Shown piece after piece: positions 17,445 through 26,769 of a stretch of 64,000 nt of DNA. The stretch is taken from positions 146,575-210,574 of the forward strand of contig NZ_MTQD01000010.1 in assembly GCF_001974875.1 (NCBI RefSeq). The letters run 5' to 3'. Below the pieces are notes generated by a model. It searched no databases. It saw nothing but the letters and a program-made list of their open reading frames with translations, and had not been told where the DNA came from. The DNA is from Pseudoalteromonas sp. EB27. GTDB lineage: Bacteria; Pseudomonadota; Gammaproteobacteria; Enterobacterales; Alteromonadaceae. Numbering within the stretch: the stretch's first letter is position 1; the number at the start of each line of letters is the position of its first letter. A program made the translations under genes and the position numbers.

Positions 17445-17537
17445 AATTATTTCTCATAATAGTGTATTTTTAATACCGTTAACTATAGTGTATCTACTTA
17501 AGTATTTTAAACTTACCTTTATTTTTAATAAGTTAAG

Positions 17538-17632
17538 TTTGAACAACCAAATAAATGCAGAGCCTAGGGGCTGAGCAAAGTAGCATAAAGTACTGTTCAG
17601 TAAGGCGTGCATTGTGTGACTAGTTGTTCAAA
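17538..17632. repeat. 95 bp element with 10 bp inverted ends
   Basis: TTTGAACAAC at the left and GTTGTTCAAA at the right are exact inverse copies. Inside is a second imperfect hairpin (CTGAGCAAAGTA … TACTGTTCAG) and the string CTAGGGGCT, also seen in the 270 bp element at 24946. It fills the spacer between zntB and the rimB operon and looks like a small non-coding mobile or REP-type element. Confidence 0.6.
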
Positions 17633-17729
17633 AAGATCAATTTAATTTACTAATCGACTAGATAAATTTATTTCGTTGGTGTTTTTTTACCTGTAGCGTA
17701 TAAGTCACTTTTTTATTAAGGGCACATTT

Positions 17730-18164
17730 ATGACAGCAAAGATTACAGTTGGTTGGCGTGAGTGGTTAAGTTTACCTGAGCTTGGTATTAACGATATAAA
17801 AGCAAAAATTGATACAGGCGCTCGCACTTCATGTATTCATGCAATTAACATTGAAGAATACGAAGTTGACTCAGAGAAATGGGTTGAATTTACGGCCCAA
17901 CCATTGCAGGATGATGAGCAAACGCAAGTCACTTGCAAGGCAAAAGTTAAAAAAATGAAGTACGTAACCAGCTCAAGTGGGCAAAAAGAGTTACGCTATT
18001 TTATAGAAACGACATTGCATGCAGGCGAGCATAGTTGGCCGATAGAGCTTACTTTAACAAGCCGTGCAACAATGAAGTTTAGAATGTTATTAGGGCGTAC
18101 AGCCATGGAAAATCGTATAGTCGTTGACCCGGCTTTATCTCAACTATTAGGTCGTAAGGTTTAA
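17730..18164 (+). CDS. rimB: RimK-associated retropepsin-like protease (RimB/DUF785)
   Basis: This 144-residue protein belongs to the ATP-dependent zinc protease/RimB family, with a retropepsin-like fold. The active-site motif DTGARTS starts at Asp28, and the C-terminal [15 protein letters not shown] matches the second family block. In pseudomonads RimB is reported to act with RimK on glutamate-modified ribosomal protein S6. The gene lies 2 bp upstream of rimK, so they are surely co-transcribed. The molecular substrate here is inferred from the partner gene. Confidence 0.85.
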   Translation: MTAKITVGWREWLSLPELGINDIKAKIDTGARTSCIHAINIEEYEVDSEKWVEFTAQPLQDDEQTQVTCKAKVKKMKYVTSSSGQKELRYFIETTLHAGEHSWPIELTLTSRATMKFRMLLGRTAMENRIVVDPALSQLLGRKV

Positions 18165-18166
18165 CT

Positions 18167-19072
18167 ATGAAAATCGGTATTTTATCTCGCAACAGAAAAT
18201 TATATTCAACACGTCGCTTAATTGAGGCGGCAGAAGCACGCGGTCACGAAGTTAAGGTGATTGATGCATTACGCTGCTATATGAATATAAACTCGGAGCA
18301 ACCAGAAATTCACTATCGCGGTGAAAACTTAAAAGAATTTGACGCAATCGTCCCGCGTATTGGTGCATCGGTTACATTTTATGGCTGTTCGGTACTTCGT
18401 CAGTTTGAAATGATGGGTGTTTACCCAGTAAACGAATCAGTCGCTATTTCTCGTTCGCGCGATAAATTACGCTCACTTCAGTTACTTTCGCGCAAAGGCG
18501 TTGGTATGCCAGTAACAGGTTTTGCTAGCAAACCAGATGATGTAAAAGACTTACTAGAGATGGTAGGCGGTGCACCTGTTGTAATTAAATTACTTGAAGG
18601 CACACAAGGCATTGGTGTTGTACTTGCTGAAACACGCAAAGCGGCTGAAAGTGTTATTGAAGCATTTATGGGCTTAAAAGCTAATATTATGGTTCAGGAA
18701 TACATTAAAGAAGCAGGTGGCGCGGATATACGTTGTTTTGTACTAGGCGATAAAGTAATAGCAGCTATGAAGCGCCAAGCACAAGAAGGTGAGTTCCGCT
18801 CTAACCTTCACCGTGGTGGTAGCGCTACGTTAGTTCGCATTACTCCAGAAGAACGTAAAACGGCAGTAGCAGCTGCTAAATCAATGGGCTTGAACGTAGC
18901 GGGAGTTGATTTACTTCGCTCATCTCGTGGACCACTTGTGATGGAAGTAAACTCATCACCAGGCTTAGAGGGCATTGAAATAGCAACAGGTAAAGACATT
19001 GCAGGCATGGTAATTGATTTCATCGAAAAAAATGCTTCAAGTAAAGGAACAGCAACACGTGGCAAAGGTTAA
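18167..19072 (+). CDS. rimK: Ribosomal protein S6--L-glutamate ligase RimK
   Basis: RimK is an ATP-grasp ligase that adds glutamates to the C-terminus of S6 and can alter translation. It has 301 residues, the family length. Clear ATP-grasp elements are [46 protein letters not shown] and the metal-binding VMEVNSSPG. It is the middle gene of the operon, with 2 bp upstream spacing and a 3' end overlapping the next gene. Confidence 0.94.
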   Translation: MKIGILSRNRKLYSTRRLIEAAEARGHEVKVIDALRCYMNINSEQPEIHYRGENLKEFDAIVPRIGASVTFYGCSVLRQFEMMGVYPVNESVAISRSRDKLRSLQLLSRKGVGMPVTGFASKPDDVKDLLEMVGGAPVVIKLLEGTQGIGVVLAETRKAAESVIEAFMGLKANIMVQEYIKEAGGADIRCFVLGDKVIAAMKRQAQEGEFRSNLHRGGSATLVRITPEERKTAVAAAKSMGLNVAGVDLLRSSRGPLVMEVNSSPGLEGIEIATGKDIAGMVIDFIEKNASSKGTATRGKG

Positions 19073-20117
19073 AATTAACCGTCCTTTTACCTTATTAGGT
19101 GAAAGTGTAGGCGTAGGCGAGCGTAAAACACTTGCCTTAGAGGCAGCTAAACTTTATACCCATTCACCACTTAATATTCCTATTGAAGTGGTTAATGGTG
19201 TAATGGAAGGCCCTGTGCTTATGGTGTGTGCGGCGATCCATGGCGATGAACTAAATGGCGTAGAAGTTGTGCGTCAGTTAATTGCTAAAATAGACCCAAG
19301 CCAACTGCGCGGTACAATAATTGCTGTGCCTATTGTGAATGTGTTTGGCTTTATTCATAAATCGCGTTATTTACCAGACCGACGTGATATGAACCGTAGT
19401 TTCCCAGGTTCTGAGCGTGGCTCACTTGCTGGGCGTATGGCTTATATGTTTTTTAATCAAGTGGCAATACATTGTACTCACATTATTGATTTACATACTG
19501 GCGCTATTCATCGAACTAACTTACCGCAAATTCGCGCTAATTTAGAAGATGAAGCAACGGCTGATATGGCTAAAGCATTTGGTACACCAGCGGTAATAAA
19601 TGCATCATTGCGTAATGGTTCATTACGAAGTGAAGCTGCAAACCTAGGTATACCAGTTATAACCTATGAAGCAGGTGAAGCACTGCGTTTTGATCCTATA
19701 GCTATTGCGGCAGGTGTGCAGGGTGTTGATTATGTTATGCGTCATTTAAAAATGATCCGTGGCAAGCGCCCTAAAAAGCTACCAGATCCTATCATTGCCG
19801 GTTCGACTAGTTGGATACGTGCAGAGGTTGATGGCATTGTGCGTGCACAAGTATCACTAGGTGAGCATGTGACTAAAGGGCAAGTACTTGCTTATATTAG
19901 TAGCCCATTAGGCGACTCTGAGCTTGAACTTTTAGCGCCCAAAGGCGGTATTGTTATTGGTCAGCAAACTATGCCATTAGTAAATGAAGGTGACGCGGTA
20001 TTCCACCTTGCTTACTTTGCAAATGACAATAGTTTAGTAGAGCAGCAACTAGAGAACTTTATTGATGAAATAAATGATTTAGATGACGAGCTTAAAACAG
20101 CTGAACTAAATAACTAA
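19059..20117 (+). CDS. Succinylglutamate desuccinylase/aspartoacylase family zinc hydrolase
   Basis: This is an M14-like zinc amidohydrolase of 352 residues. The zinc ligands are in HGDELNG (His61, Glu64) and DLHTG, and the catalytic Glu is in TYEAGE. NRSFPGS matches the substrate-arginine block. The C-terminal domain ([15 protein letters not shown]) is lipoyl-like. The GTG start at 19059 is preferred, with AAAGGA about 10 bases upstream; an ATG at 19032 is possible. It overlaps the rimK end by 14 bases. Its place after rimB-rimK suggests removal of a glutamyl or N-acyl group linked to RimK chemistry (inference). Confidence 0.85.
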   Translation: MAKVKINRPFTLLGESVGVGERKTLALEAAKLYTHSPLNIPIEVVNGVMEGPVLMVCAAIHGDELNGVEVVRQLIAKIDPSQLRGTIIAVPIVNVFGFIHKSRYLPDRRDMNRSFPGSERGSLAGRMAYMFFNQVAIHCTHIIDLHTGAIHRTNLPQIRANLEDEATADMAKAFGTPAVINASLRNGSLRSEAANLGIPVITYEAGEALRFDPIAIAAGVQGVDYVMRHLKMIRGKRPKKLPDPIIAGSTSWIRAEVDGIVRAQVSLGEHVTKGQVLAYISSPLGDSELELLAPKGGIVIGQQTMPLVNEGDAVFHLAYFANDNSLVEQQLENFIDEINDLDDELKTAELNN

Positions 20118-20150
20118 TAGCTAAACTAAATTCTGTTTAGCTAAGCATTA

Positions 20151-20188
20151 AAAAGCCGCAGTAGGTAATTACTTACTGCGGCTTTTTT
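20151..20188. terminator. Bidirectional terminator after the rimK operon
   Basis: A long stem AGCCGCAGTA/TACTGCGGCT is flanked by A and T runs on both sides. It can serve the rimK operon and the convergent MscS-like gene. Confidence 0.9.
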
Positions 20189-20221
20189 GTGGATATTGCT
20201 TTATCAACGATGCTTTTTAAA

Positions 20222-20794
20222 CTATGTTTTTTTAGGACCAATAATACGCTTTATAACGGGCGTTTTTGTTGGCTTTGGCTCTTTATTTAAAACCATGACA
20301 GGGCGTGTCACAAATAAATTATTAGGATAAATTACACGGTGCCCATCAATGTGTTCAAGCACTACATTCATCAAGCCCATTTCTACTATTCGACCTTCAA
20401 CATGATTAGCACCGTCAATAATTCGTACCCAATTGCCAACTCTGCAGTCATTTTGAATAAACATCAGTAAAAATGCGGTTAGGTTACTCAGTAATGACCA
20501 AGCGGCAAAAAGCGCTACGCCTAACATGGCAAATAAAGAGGAGCCTAAAACCAATAAGCCACGCAGCTCTATACCCCAAAATACTAAAACTAAACACAGC
20601 ACTACAAAGGCGAGTATTATTTTTAGTAAGAGCTCTGCACGGTACTTTCGGTGTAAATCCACTTTTCCTTTAATTGCTTTTTCGAGTAATTTTTTGGTTA
20701 TTTTTAATAGCAGAGGGAAAACCAAAATAGCGATTACAGTGACAATTAACTTATATTGTGATGCAAACAATTCTAAAACTTCTATTATTTTCAC
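20222..20794 (-). CDS. Short MscS-domain membrane protein
   Basis: This 190-residue protein has two or three N-terminal membrane segments, a glycine/alanine-rich pore-like helix (LGSSLFAMLGVALFAAWSLLSN) and a beta-domain (NWVRIIDGANHVEGRIVEMG … VIYPNNLF). This matches the core of the MscS channel family. It lacks the large C-terminal cytoplasmic cage of full MscS, so gating by tension is uncertain. The start is GTG on the minus strand. A short basic tail ends the protein. Confidence 0.82.
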   Translation of the reverse strand: MKIIEVLELFASQYKLIVTVIAILVFPLLLKITKKLLEKAIKGKVDLHRKYRAELLLKIILAFVVLCLVLVFWGIELRGLLVLGSSLFAMLGVALFAAWSLLSNLTAFLLMFIQNDCRVGNWVRIIDGANHVEGRIVEMGLMNVVLEHIDGHRVIYPNNLFVTRPVMVLNKEPKPTKTPVIKRIIGPKKT

Positions 20795-20863
20795 TTTAGG
20801 CCCTGAGCTTTTATAAAAATTTAATTTAATGCAATTGATATTAGTTTAACGCGTTTGTATTAT

Positions 20864-22573
20864 TTAAAAAGTGTTTTTAACGCTCACGAGCCACTGTACT
20901 GAGTCTACATCATCGTAGCTATCAACTGGGGCTGCAATATCAATGTGGATCATGGTGCCTGAGTTTGCACGACTCGGTGCTAAACGCAGACCCACGCCTA
21001 TATTTTTTAATACATGTGCGTTTTCACCGTTATCTTTATCGTTAAACCATGCTCTTCCTACATCTACAAAAGCTGCGCCACCCACTTTAAATAATTGCAG
21101 TAAATCGTATTCCCAGTAATAACGCTTTTCTAAATTAACTAAAAAACTACGGTCGCCATGTTGATAATCCATAGGGTAACCACGTAGGCCTGTTTCGCCG
21201 CCTAAAGTAAGTTGTTGATCAGCAGTAAGGTTTTTGGCGTACTGCACGCGGGCTTTAACATACCAAGATTGGTCTTCGCTGGTATTTAAATAATATTGTA
21301 TTTGGCTGGTGGCCATAAAATTTTCGAGCTTTTTCTGCTCTTTATTCCAATAGCCATCAATATCTGCGCTAAAGCGCCATAAAGTATTATCGTTAGTAAA
21401 GTGGGCTTTTTTGAAGTTAAATGAATACACTGCGCGGCTGTCGTCATTACTTAATGACTCGTCTGAATAGCCAATTAAGCTTTTAATATTCCAGCCTAAA
21501 TTTAAATCTTCTGTGCGAGATATGCTGTCAAAATTGCGTACTTTTATATAGTTATCTTCAAACCAATGGCCGCTTATAAAAGGGTAGCTTAAGCTTCTGT
21601 CCTCGGCAAGTGGTGCAAAGGTCGTGTCTATCGCTTCAAAGGTATGTTGCTCGTCGGTGTAACCTAAGGTTAAGCGCTGGGTCCAATTATTATTAAGTGC
21701 TTTTGAGTGCCCTATAAATGCACGGTTTAAATCAGTAGTTTGATCAAATTCGCTAAACTCTTCACCGCGTTTATATAGCGACTCTTCGCGCTGCTCAGAA
21801 TAGCTTAAAATACCATAACTAAAAGGGGTGTCTATTGCGTAAAATGGGTAGGTAAGCTCAAGTAAGTGGCGCTTGCCATCGCTATTATCGGCATATTCTA
21901 AACGGCCGCGGTAGCGGGTAGATAAAATATTAGGATCGTCGTAAACAAATAAATAGCCACTACGATCGCTGTCGGTCGTGCGTGACAAAGAAAGGCGCTT
22001 ACCCCAACCAAGCAGGTTTGATTCTCTAAAACCTATACTCGATTTGTTTTCTCCACCGCTACGGCTAAAGTTTACTTCTGGTAAAAGTGTCCATAAGTCG
22101 CGGGTAACCACTTCTACATTAACATTGCCGTCGCAATTTTCGGTTGCACTAATTTGTGCATCATATAAATAGCTTTCTTTACGAAGTAAACGCTCAGATT
22201 CAGCAAGCTTTTTAGCGTCGTACTTGTCACCAGGGGAGAATAATAAAAGGTTATTGATTACATCGGGCTCTGTTTGAATATGAGCACGGTTAGCAAATCG
22301 AAATAGTGCATTATTTTCCTCTTCAAGCTCAGTATTAAATACATTAAGTTGCTTGAGCTTTATTGAGGCTATTTTTGCGTTACTGTTACTATTTGTGAGG
22401 GATGTTTTGTCTTTGACTTCTCGGCGTAAGTTTTTATCTGTGCTTAAATCTGTCTGTTCTACAAGGCAGTTATCTGTTTTCATTGAAGATTGTTGTGCGA
22501 ATGCATTAGGCACATAAGAGCTTAAAACCGTTAAGCTAATACAACACTGTGCTATCCATTTCTTGTTCACCAT
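20864..22573 (-). CDS. BamA/TamA-like outer-membrane barrel protein
   Basis: The 569-residue protein has a signal peptide (cut near residue 27, …NAFA|QQSS). A periplasmic part of about 150 residues is POTRA-like (FSPGDKYDAKKLAESERLLRK, then NVNVEVVTRDLWTLLPE). A C-terminal beta-barrel ends in phenylalanine (WLVSVKNTF). The LGGETGLRGYPMDYQ stretch matches the conserved RGY motif of the Omp85 L6 loop. The likely role is in outer-membrane protein or lipid handling, but it is too short for BamA. It appears monocistronic. Confidence 0.82.
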   Translation of the reverse strand: MVNKKWIAQCCISLTVLSSYVPNAFAQQSSMKTDNCLVEQTDLSTDKNLRREVKDKTSLTNSNSNAKIASIKLKQLNVFNTELEEENNALFRFANRAHIQTEPDVINNLLLFSPGDKYDAKKLAESERLLRKESYLYDAQISATENCDGNVNVEVVTRDLWTLLPEVNFSRSGGENKSSIGFRESNLLGWGKRLSLSRTTDSDRSGYLFVYDDPNILSTRYRGRLEYADNSDGKRHLLELTYPFYAIDTPFSYGILSYSEQREESLYKRGEEFSEFDQTTDLNRAFIGHSKALNNNWTQRLTLGYTDEQHTFEAIDTTFAPLAEDRSLSYPFISGHWFEDNYIKVRNFDSISRTEDLNLGWNIKSLIGYSDESLSNDDSRAVYSFNFKKAHFTNDNTLWRFSADIDGYWNKEQKKLENFMATSQIQYYLNTSEDQSWYVKARVQYAKNLTADQQLTLGGETGLRGYPMDYQHGDRSFLVNLEKRYYWEYDLLQLFKVGGAAFVDVGRAWFNDKDNGENAHVLKNIGVGLRLAPSRANSGTMIHIDIAAPVDSYDDVDSVQWLVSVKNTF

Positions 22574-22744
22574 TAAACCTCTTTACTGCTACGTAGCAAA
22601 TGACTACCGTAATATCAGCTTACATCATTGTTATTATAATGTAAGTAAAAGGTATGGATTTTGAAATTAATTAATTGTTACTCATATTCACTTTTGTTAA
22701 TAACCAACCTGGTTTAGAACCGCCTGTGCGCGAGGTATTAAAAG

Positions 22745-23029
22745 CTAACTTAAATAAAATGCTAAAGCGGCTAATAAGTGCTCAGCTTCACGGCCTTCGG
22801 CATTAATCCAAATACTTTGGCTATAATGCTCATAGTTTAAATTAAAGGTTTGCTGATGATAGGTAAAGCGAACTTGATGGCGATCGGCACCTGCAGAATA
22901 CTCGTTGAGAGTTACATCATCTGAGTGTAAAAATAGGGTACTCCACAGCTCAAAGTCTTCATCGTTTGGCGGCTCGACTGGTGTAATTAAAATGTATTTA
23001 TGGGCGTGGTCATATTCTATTTGAGTCAT
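22745..23029 (-). CDS. DUF3630 family small protein
   Basis: This 94-residue acidic soluble protein of unknown function belongs to the DUF3630 type that follows recQ in Alteromonadales and relatives. It starts 7 bp after the recQ stop, so the two are co-transcribed. No membrane segment or catalytic motif is visible. An aromatic, histidine-rich middle (RHQVRFTYHQQTFNLNYEHY) is the most distinctive part. Confidence 0.75.
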   Translation of the reverse strand: MTQIEYDHAHKYILITPVEPPNDEDFELWSTLFLHSDDVTLNEYSAGADRHQVRFTYHQQTFNLNYEHYSQSIWINAEGREAEHLLAALAFYLS

Positions 23030-23036
23030 AACTTTC

Positions 23037-24860
23037 TTAATTTGTAGCTAGGTAATTACGAATTGCAGTTAAGAATTCGCCGCCGTATTTATTTAATTTG
23101 GTAAAACCTACCCCCGACACTTTTAAAAATTCGCTGTCGTTTGTTGGCATAAGCTGCGCCATTTCGGCTAGCGTTTTATCATTAAATACCACATAAGGTG
23201 GTACATCATCGGCATCAGCAAGTTCTTTACGTAGTGCGCGCAGGCGAGCAAACAGTTTTTTGTCGTAATTAAATTGCGCTAACTTATCTTGATAAACGTG
23301 TTTGGCTTGCAAGCGTGGTTCGGCTAATTGCAGTGCGTACTCGCCTTTTAAAATTGCACGCGCGGCTTCGGTTAATCTAAGTGACGCACCTTGCGTTATA
23401 TCTTGGCTAAGTAAGCCTTGATGAATAAGCTGGCGTAAAATACTGAGCCAAAATTCACTGCTTTTGTCTCTACCTATGCCGTAAGTACTTAGCTCATGAT
23501 GATTATTATCGCGTATGCGGCTAGTATTTGCACCACGTAGTAATTCAACAATGTAGCCAAGACCAAAGCGTTGGTCAGCTCTATATACACACGAAAGTGC
23601 TTGCTGGGCGACTAAGGTACCATCAAAGCTTTTTGGCGGATTTAAGCAAATATCGCAGTTGCCGCAAGGCTCGCGTTGATATTCACTAAAGTAATTAAGT
23701 AATATTTGCCTACGACACGTTTGTGCTTCTGCAAAGCTTGCCATTGCGTTAAAGCGTTGTTCTTCTACGCGGCGGCGTTGTTCGTCGTCTATGTCTTCAA
23801 AAAAGCGTCTTACACGGCCAATATCAGCTGGATCAAAGTACATTATGGCCTCAGCTGCGAGTCCATCTCGCCCAGCTCGACCTGTTTCTTGATAGTAAGA
23901 CTCTATACTTTTTGGAATATCGTAATGCAGTACAAAACGCACATTAGGCTTATTTATACCCATACCAAAGGCAACGGTTGCGACCACTATTTGAATATCG
24001 TCACGGGCAAAACCAGTTTGAACAAACTGTCGTTGCTCATTACTCATACCAGCATGGTAAGCGGCAGCGTTTAACCCTGCATCAGCCAATTTTTCGGCAA
24101 TGTCGTCTACACGTTTACGGCTGGTGCAATAAATAATACCACTTTGGCTTTTTTGCTCTTTTAAGTAACGAAGCAATTGCACCATAGGTTTAAATTTTTC
24201 TTCTATGGTGTAGCGAATATTAGGGCGATCAAAGCTGCCAGTATGAATATAAGGCTGTTGTAGTTTTAGTTGTTCAACTATATCAAAACGGGTGGCTTTA
24301 TCTGCAGTTGCAGTTAGCGCCATCATGGGGACGTGTGCAAAACGCTGCTTTAATTCATTTAATCTAAAGTAATGAGGCCTAAAGTCGTGACCCCAATGCG
24401 ACACACAATGCGCTTCGTCAATTGCAAATAAACTCACATTTAAATGCGATAAACGTTCTAAAAATTCGCGTTGTAATACTTTTTCAGGTGCGACATATAA
24501 AAGCTTAATTTGCCCCTGATGAAGCTGTTGATACACTAATTGCTGCTCTTCTCGCGCTAAGCTGTTATTAACGTAAGCTGCTTTTACTCCAAGTGCTTGC
24601 AGTTGTGTTACCTGATCTTGCATAAGCGATATAAGTGGAGAAATAACAATAGTTACACCCTCAAGCACTAAAGCAGGAATTTGATAGCATACTGATTTTC
24701 CGCCGCCGGTAGGTAGTAATACCAGAGAGTCTTGACCATTAATAGCAGCGTCAATAACTGCTTTTTGACCGTCGCGAAATTCACTGTAGCCAAACACTTG
24801 TTTGAGGACAGTTTCGGGTTTACGCACTAGTGTGCTCGAAGAGGGAGTTGATGTATTCAT
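23037..24860 (-). CDS. recQ: ATP-dependent DNA helicase RecQ
   Basis: RecQ is a 3'-5' superfamily 2 helicase in recombination and fork repair. The 607-residue protein has the expected order: Walker A (LPTGGGKSVCYQ), DEAH box (AIDEAHCVSHWGHDFRP), SAT-like TATAD, motif VI (QETGRAGRDG), the RQC zinc site (CRRQILLNYF … CGNCDIC), a winged helix, and a C-terminal HRDC domain (about 525-607). It is followed by the DUF3630 gene. A 270 bp repeat lies in its upstream spacer. Confidence 0.96.
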   Translation of the reverse strand: MNTSTPSSSTLVRKPETVLKQVFGYSEFRDGQKAVIDAAINGQDSLVLLPTGGGKSVCYQIPALVLEGVTIVISPLISLMQDQVTQLQALGVKAAYVNNSLAREEQQLVYQQLHQGQIKLLYVAPEKVLQREFLERLSHLNVSLFAIDEAHCVSHWGHDFRPHYFRLNELKQRFAHVPMMALTATADKATRFDIVEQLKLQQPYIHTGSFDRPNIRYTIEEKFKPMVQLLRYLKEQKSQSGIIYCTSRKRVDDIAEKLADAGLNAAAYHAGMSNEQRQFVQTGFARDDIQIVVATVAFGMGINKPNVRFVLHYDIPKSIESYYQETGRAGRDGLAAEAIMYFDPADIGRVRRFFEDIDDEQRRRVEEQRFNAMASFAEAQTCRRQILLNYFSEYQREPCGNCDICLNPPKSFDGTLVAQQALSCVYRADQRFGLGYIVELLRGANTSRIRDNNHHELSTYGIGRDKSSEFWLSILRQLIHQGLLSQDITQGASLRLTEAARAILKGEYALQLAEPRLQAKHVYQDKLAQFNYDKKLFARLRALRKELADADDVPPYVVFNDKTLAEMAQLMPTNDSEFLKVSGVGFTKLNKYGGEFLTAIRNYLATN

Positions 24861-24945
24861 TGGCGGGTATTTTAGTGGTTTTTTAGTGAGATGTCTTTAG
24901 CTGAGTTACTTAACCTTACCCCTATTGTAAGTAAATTTAACTCTG

Positions 24946-25215
24946 CTAGGGTCTGTTGATCTTTGCGGATTAAAATTTGTTCAGACTAGGGGCTATTTAA
25001 TCGCGGCGCGAGGTTTGTAACCTAGTGGGCTAAGTAAAAACCGAGCAACAAAGAGTAAATAGCCCCTAGGAAGAACCCTTTGGGCAGCGCCTGTTTGTCA
25101 TTAATGCTACGTTATCGCCCATTTATGGGGAATAACCACACTACATAGGCTCTGCCTTGCCTAAATACCAAACAGACTGCTGTAAATTTAACCTTGAAAG
25201 ATCAACAGACCCTAG
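24946..25215 (+). repeat. 270 bp miniature inverted-repeat element, copy 1
   Basis: The element starts CTAGGGTCTGTTGATCTTT and ends with the exact reverse complement, giving 19 bp terminal inverted repeats. An inner inverted pair (CTAGGGGCTATTTAA/AAATAGCCCCTAG) adds structure. It has no coding capacity. A second copy of the same length lies at 30531-30800 in the opposite orientation, with long near-identical stretches. It occupies most of the 468 bp recQ/thioesterase spacer. Confidence 0.88.
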
Positions 25216-25328
25216 TGTTGAAATAGCTTTTTAATATCAGGCTTATTTAAAATGACTTAACGAGAGCCTCGTAGTTTTGCTTAAGTTATGCTTTACTCAT
25301 CGTACCAGTTTAAGCGTAGAGAATAATA

Positions 25329-25784
25329 ATGAATAAAGAAATGTTAATTGAACAAGTGGGCGCATTGTTTGTAAATGGCATGCCATTTAATCAGTTTTTA
25401 AATATCTCGGTTGAGTCACTTACTCCAGAGCAAGCAAAAATAAGTTTTCCTTGGCAAGACGTATTTATAGGAAACCCTGCGCAAAAAATATTACATGGTG
25501 GCGTTATTTCAGCCGTTCTCGACAACGTAGGAGGTATGCTCGCGGCAGCGAGTGTAATTGATAAGCTAACCGATATAGACATTAAGAGTGTACAGCAAAA
25601 GCTAGCAACCCTTGGCACTATCGATTTACGAACTGATTATTTGCGCCCAGGAAAAGGGGAGAGCTTTATAGCAAGTGCCACACTTATTCGCTCAGGCAAT
25701 AAAGTATGTGTGTGTAGAATGGAATTGCATAACGAACAATCTGTTCAAATTGCTTTTGGAACTGGTACGTATTTAGTTGGATAA
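25329..25784 (+). CDS. yigI: Hotdog-fold acyl-CoA thioesterase family protein (YigI-like)
   Basis: This 151-residue single hotdog-domain protein belongs to the PaaI/YigI type. The active-site block HGGVISAVLDNVGGM is clear, followed by TIDLRTDYLRPG. Such proteins hydrolyse acyl-CoA thioesters. The gene lies 51 bp before rarD; in E. coli yigI and rarD are also neighbours close to recQ, which supports the name. The natural substrate is unknown. Confidence 0.82.
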   Translation: MNKEMLIEQVGALFVNGMPFNQFLNISVESLTPEQAKISFPWQDVFIGNPAQKILHGGVISAVLDNVGGMLAAASVIDKLTDIDIKSVQQKLATLGTIDLRTDYLRPGKGESFIASATLIRSGNKVCVCRMELHNEQSVQIAFGTGTYLVG

Positions 25785-25835
25785 AACGCGCGTGGCAAGT
25801 AAACTAGCGGCCTTTTAAATCACTAAGTGTTTATT

Positions 25836-26753
25836 ATGTCGATTGATACCGAGCAGCGTAAAGGTGCTATTTTTGCTTGTCTTGCTTTTTTTATGTGGGG
25901 TCTTGCGCCAATATACTTTAAGTTAATTCAGCATGTTACTGCCTTTGAAATTTTAATGCATCGGGTTGTTTGGTCGGTTGTATTTTTAGTACTGGTAGTA
26001 AGTATTTTAAAGTATTGGGACAAAGTAAAACGCATCATTGTTCAGCCTAAGCTTTTGCTTATGCTTGTCATTACCTCTGCACTGCTTGGGTTTAATTGGG
26101 GTTTATTTATATGGGCTATAAATAATAACCATATGCTTGATGCGAGTTTGGGCTATTACATAAACCCTCTTTTAAATGTATTGCTGGGAATGCTCTTTTT
26201 AGGTGAACGCCTGCGTAAGTTTCAAGGCGTAGCAGTAGCACTTGCCTTTAGTGGTGTTGTACTGCAGCTAATTAGTTTTGGCTCGTTTCCGGTAGTTGCA
26301 TTTTCATTGGCTATATCGTTTGCGCTTTATGGTTTAATACGTAAAAAGTTACCTGTTGAAGCTCTGCCTGGTATTTTACTTGAAGCACTTATATTACTGC
26401 CTGTTGCACTCATCTATTGGTGGTTAATGGTGCCTACAGCAACATCAAGCCTCCCAGCCAACGATTGGCATACAAATGCATTACTGATTAGTGCCGGTAT
26501 TGTAACTACATTACCATTACTGTGTTTTACCGGTGCAGCTAAGCGCTTACAATACACTACACTTGGTTTTTTTCAGTACATTGGACCAAGCCTAATGTTT
26601 ATATTGGCAGTGGTGTTTTACGGTGAAATTTTTGATGCGGAGCGTGTAGTAACGTTTGCATGTATTTGGAGTGCATTAGCTATTTTTAGTTGGGATTCTT
26701 ATCATCAATCACGTAAACGTAAAAAAGCGGCTATTACAGCCGCAGAAGTATAA
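25836..26753 (+). CDS. rarD: EamA-family permease RarD
   Basis: RarD is a ten-helix drug/metabolite-transporter (EamA) protein of unknown substrate. With the ATG at 25836 it has 305 residues. This start is preferred over an upstream GTG at 25827 because MSIDTEQRKGAIFA aligns with the E. coli N-terminus. Hallmarks are WGLAPIYFKLI, HRVVWS, NNHMLDASLGYYINPLLNVLLGM and LGERLRKFQ. It converges on a diguanylate cyclase gene with only 16 bp between stops. Confidence 0.93.
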   Translation: MSIDTEQRKGAIFACLAFFMWGLAPIYFKLIQHVTAFEILMHRVVWSVVFLVLVVSILKYWDKVKRIIVQPKLLLMLVITSALLGFNWGLFIWAINNNHMLDASLGYYINPLLNVLLGMLFLGERLRKFQGVAVALAFSGVVLQLISFGSFPVVAFSLAISFALYGLIRKKLPVEALPGILLEALILLPVALIYWWLMVPTATSSLPANDWHTNALLISAGIVTTLPLLCFTGAAKRLQYTTLGFFQYIGPSLMFILAVVFYGEIFDAERVVTFACIWSALAIFSWDSYHQSRKRKKAAITAAEV

Positions 26754-26769
26754 TTAACTAATAAAATGG

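Noticed and set aside
23706..24074. 122-residue frame antisense to recQ
   Set aside because: The sense strand encodes intact helicase motifs; the antisense product has no family features.
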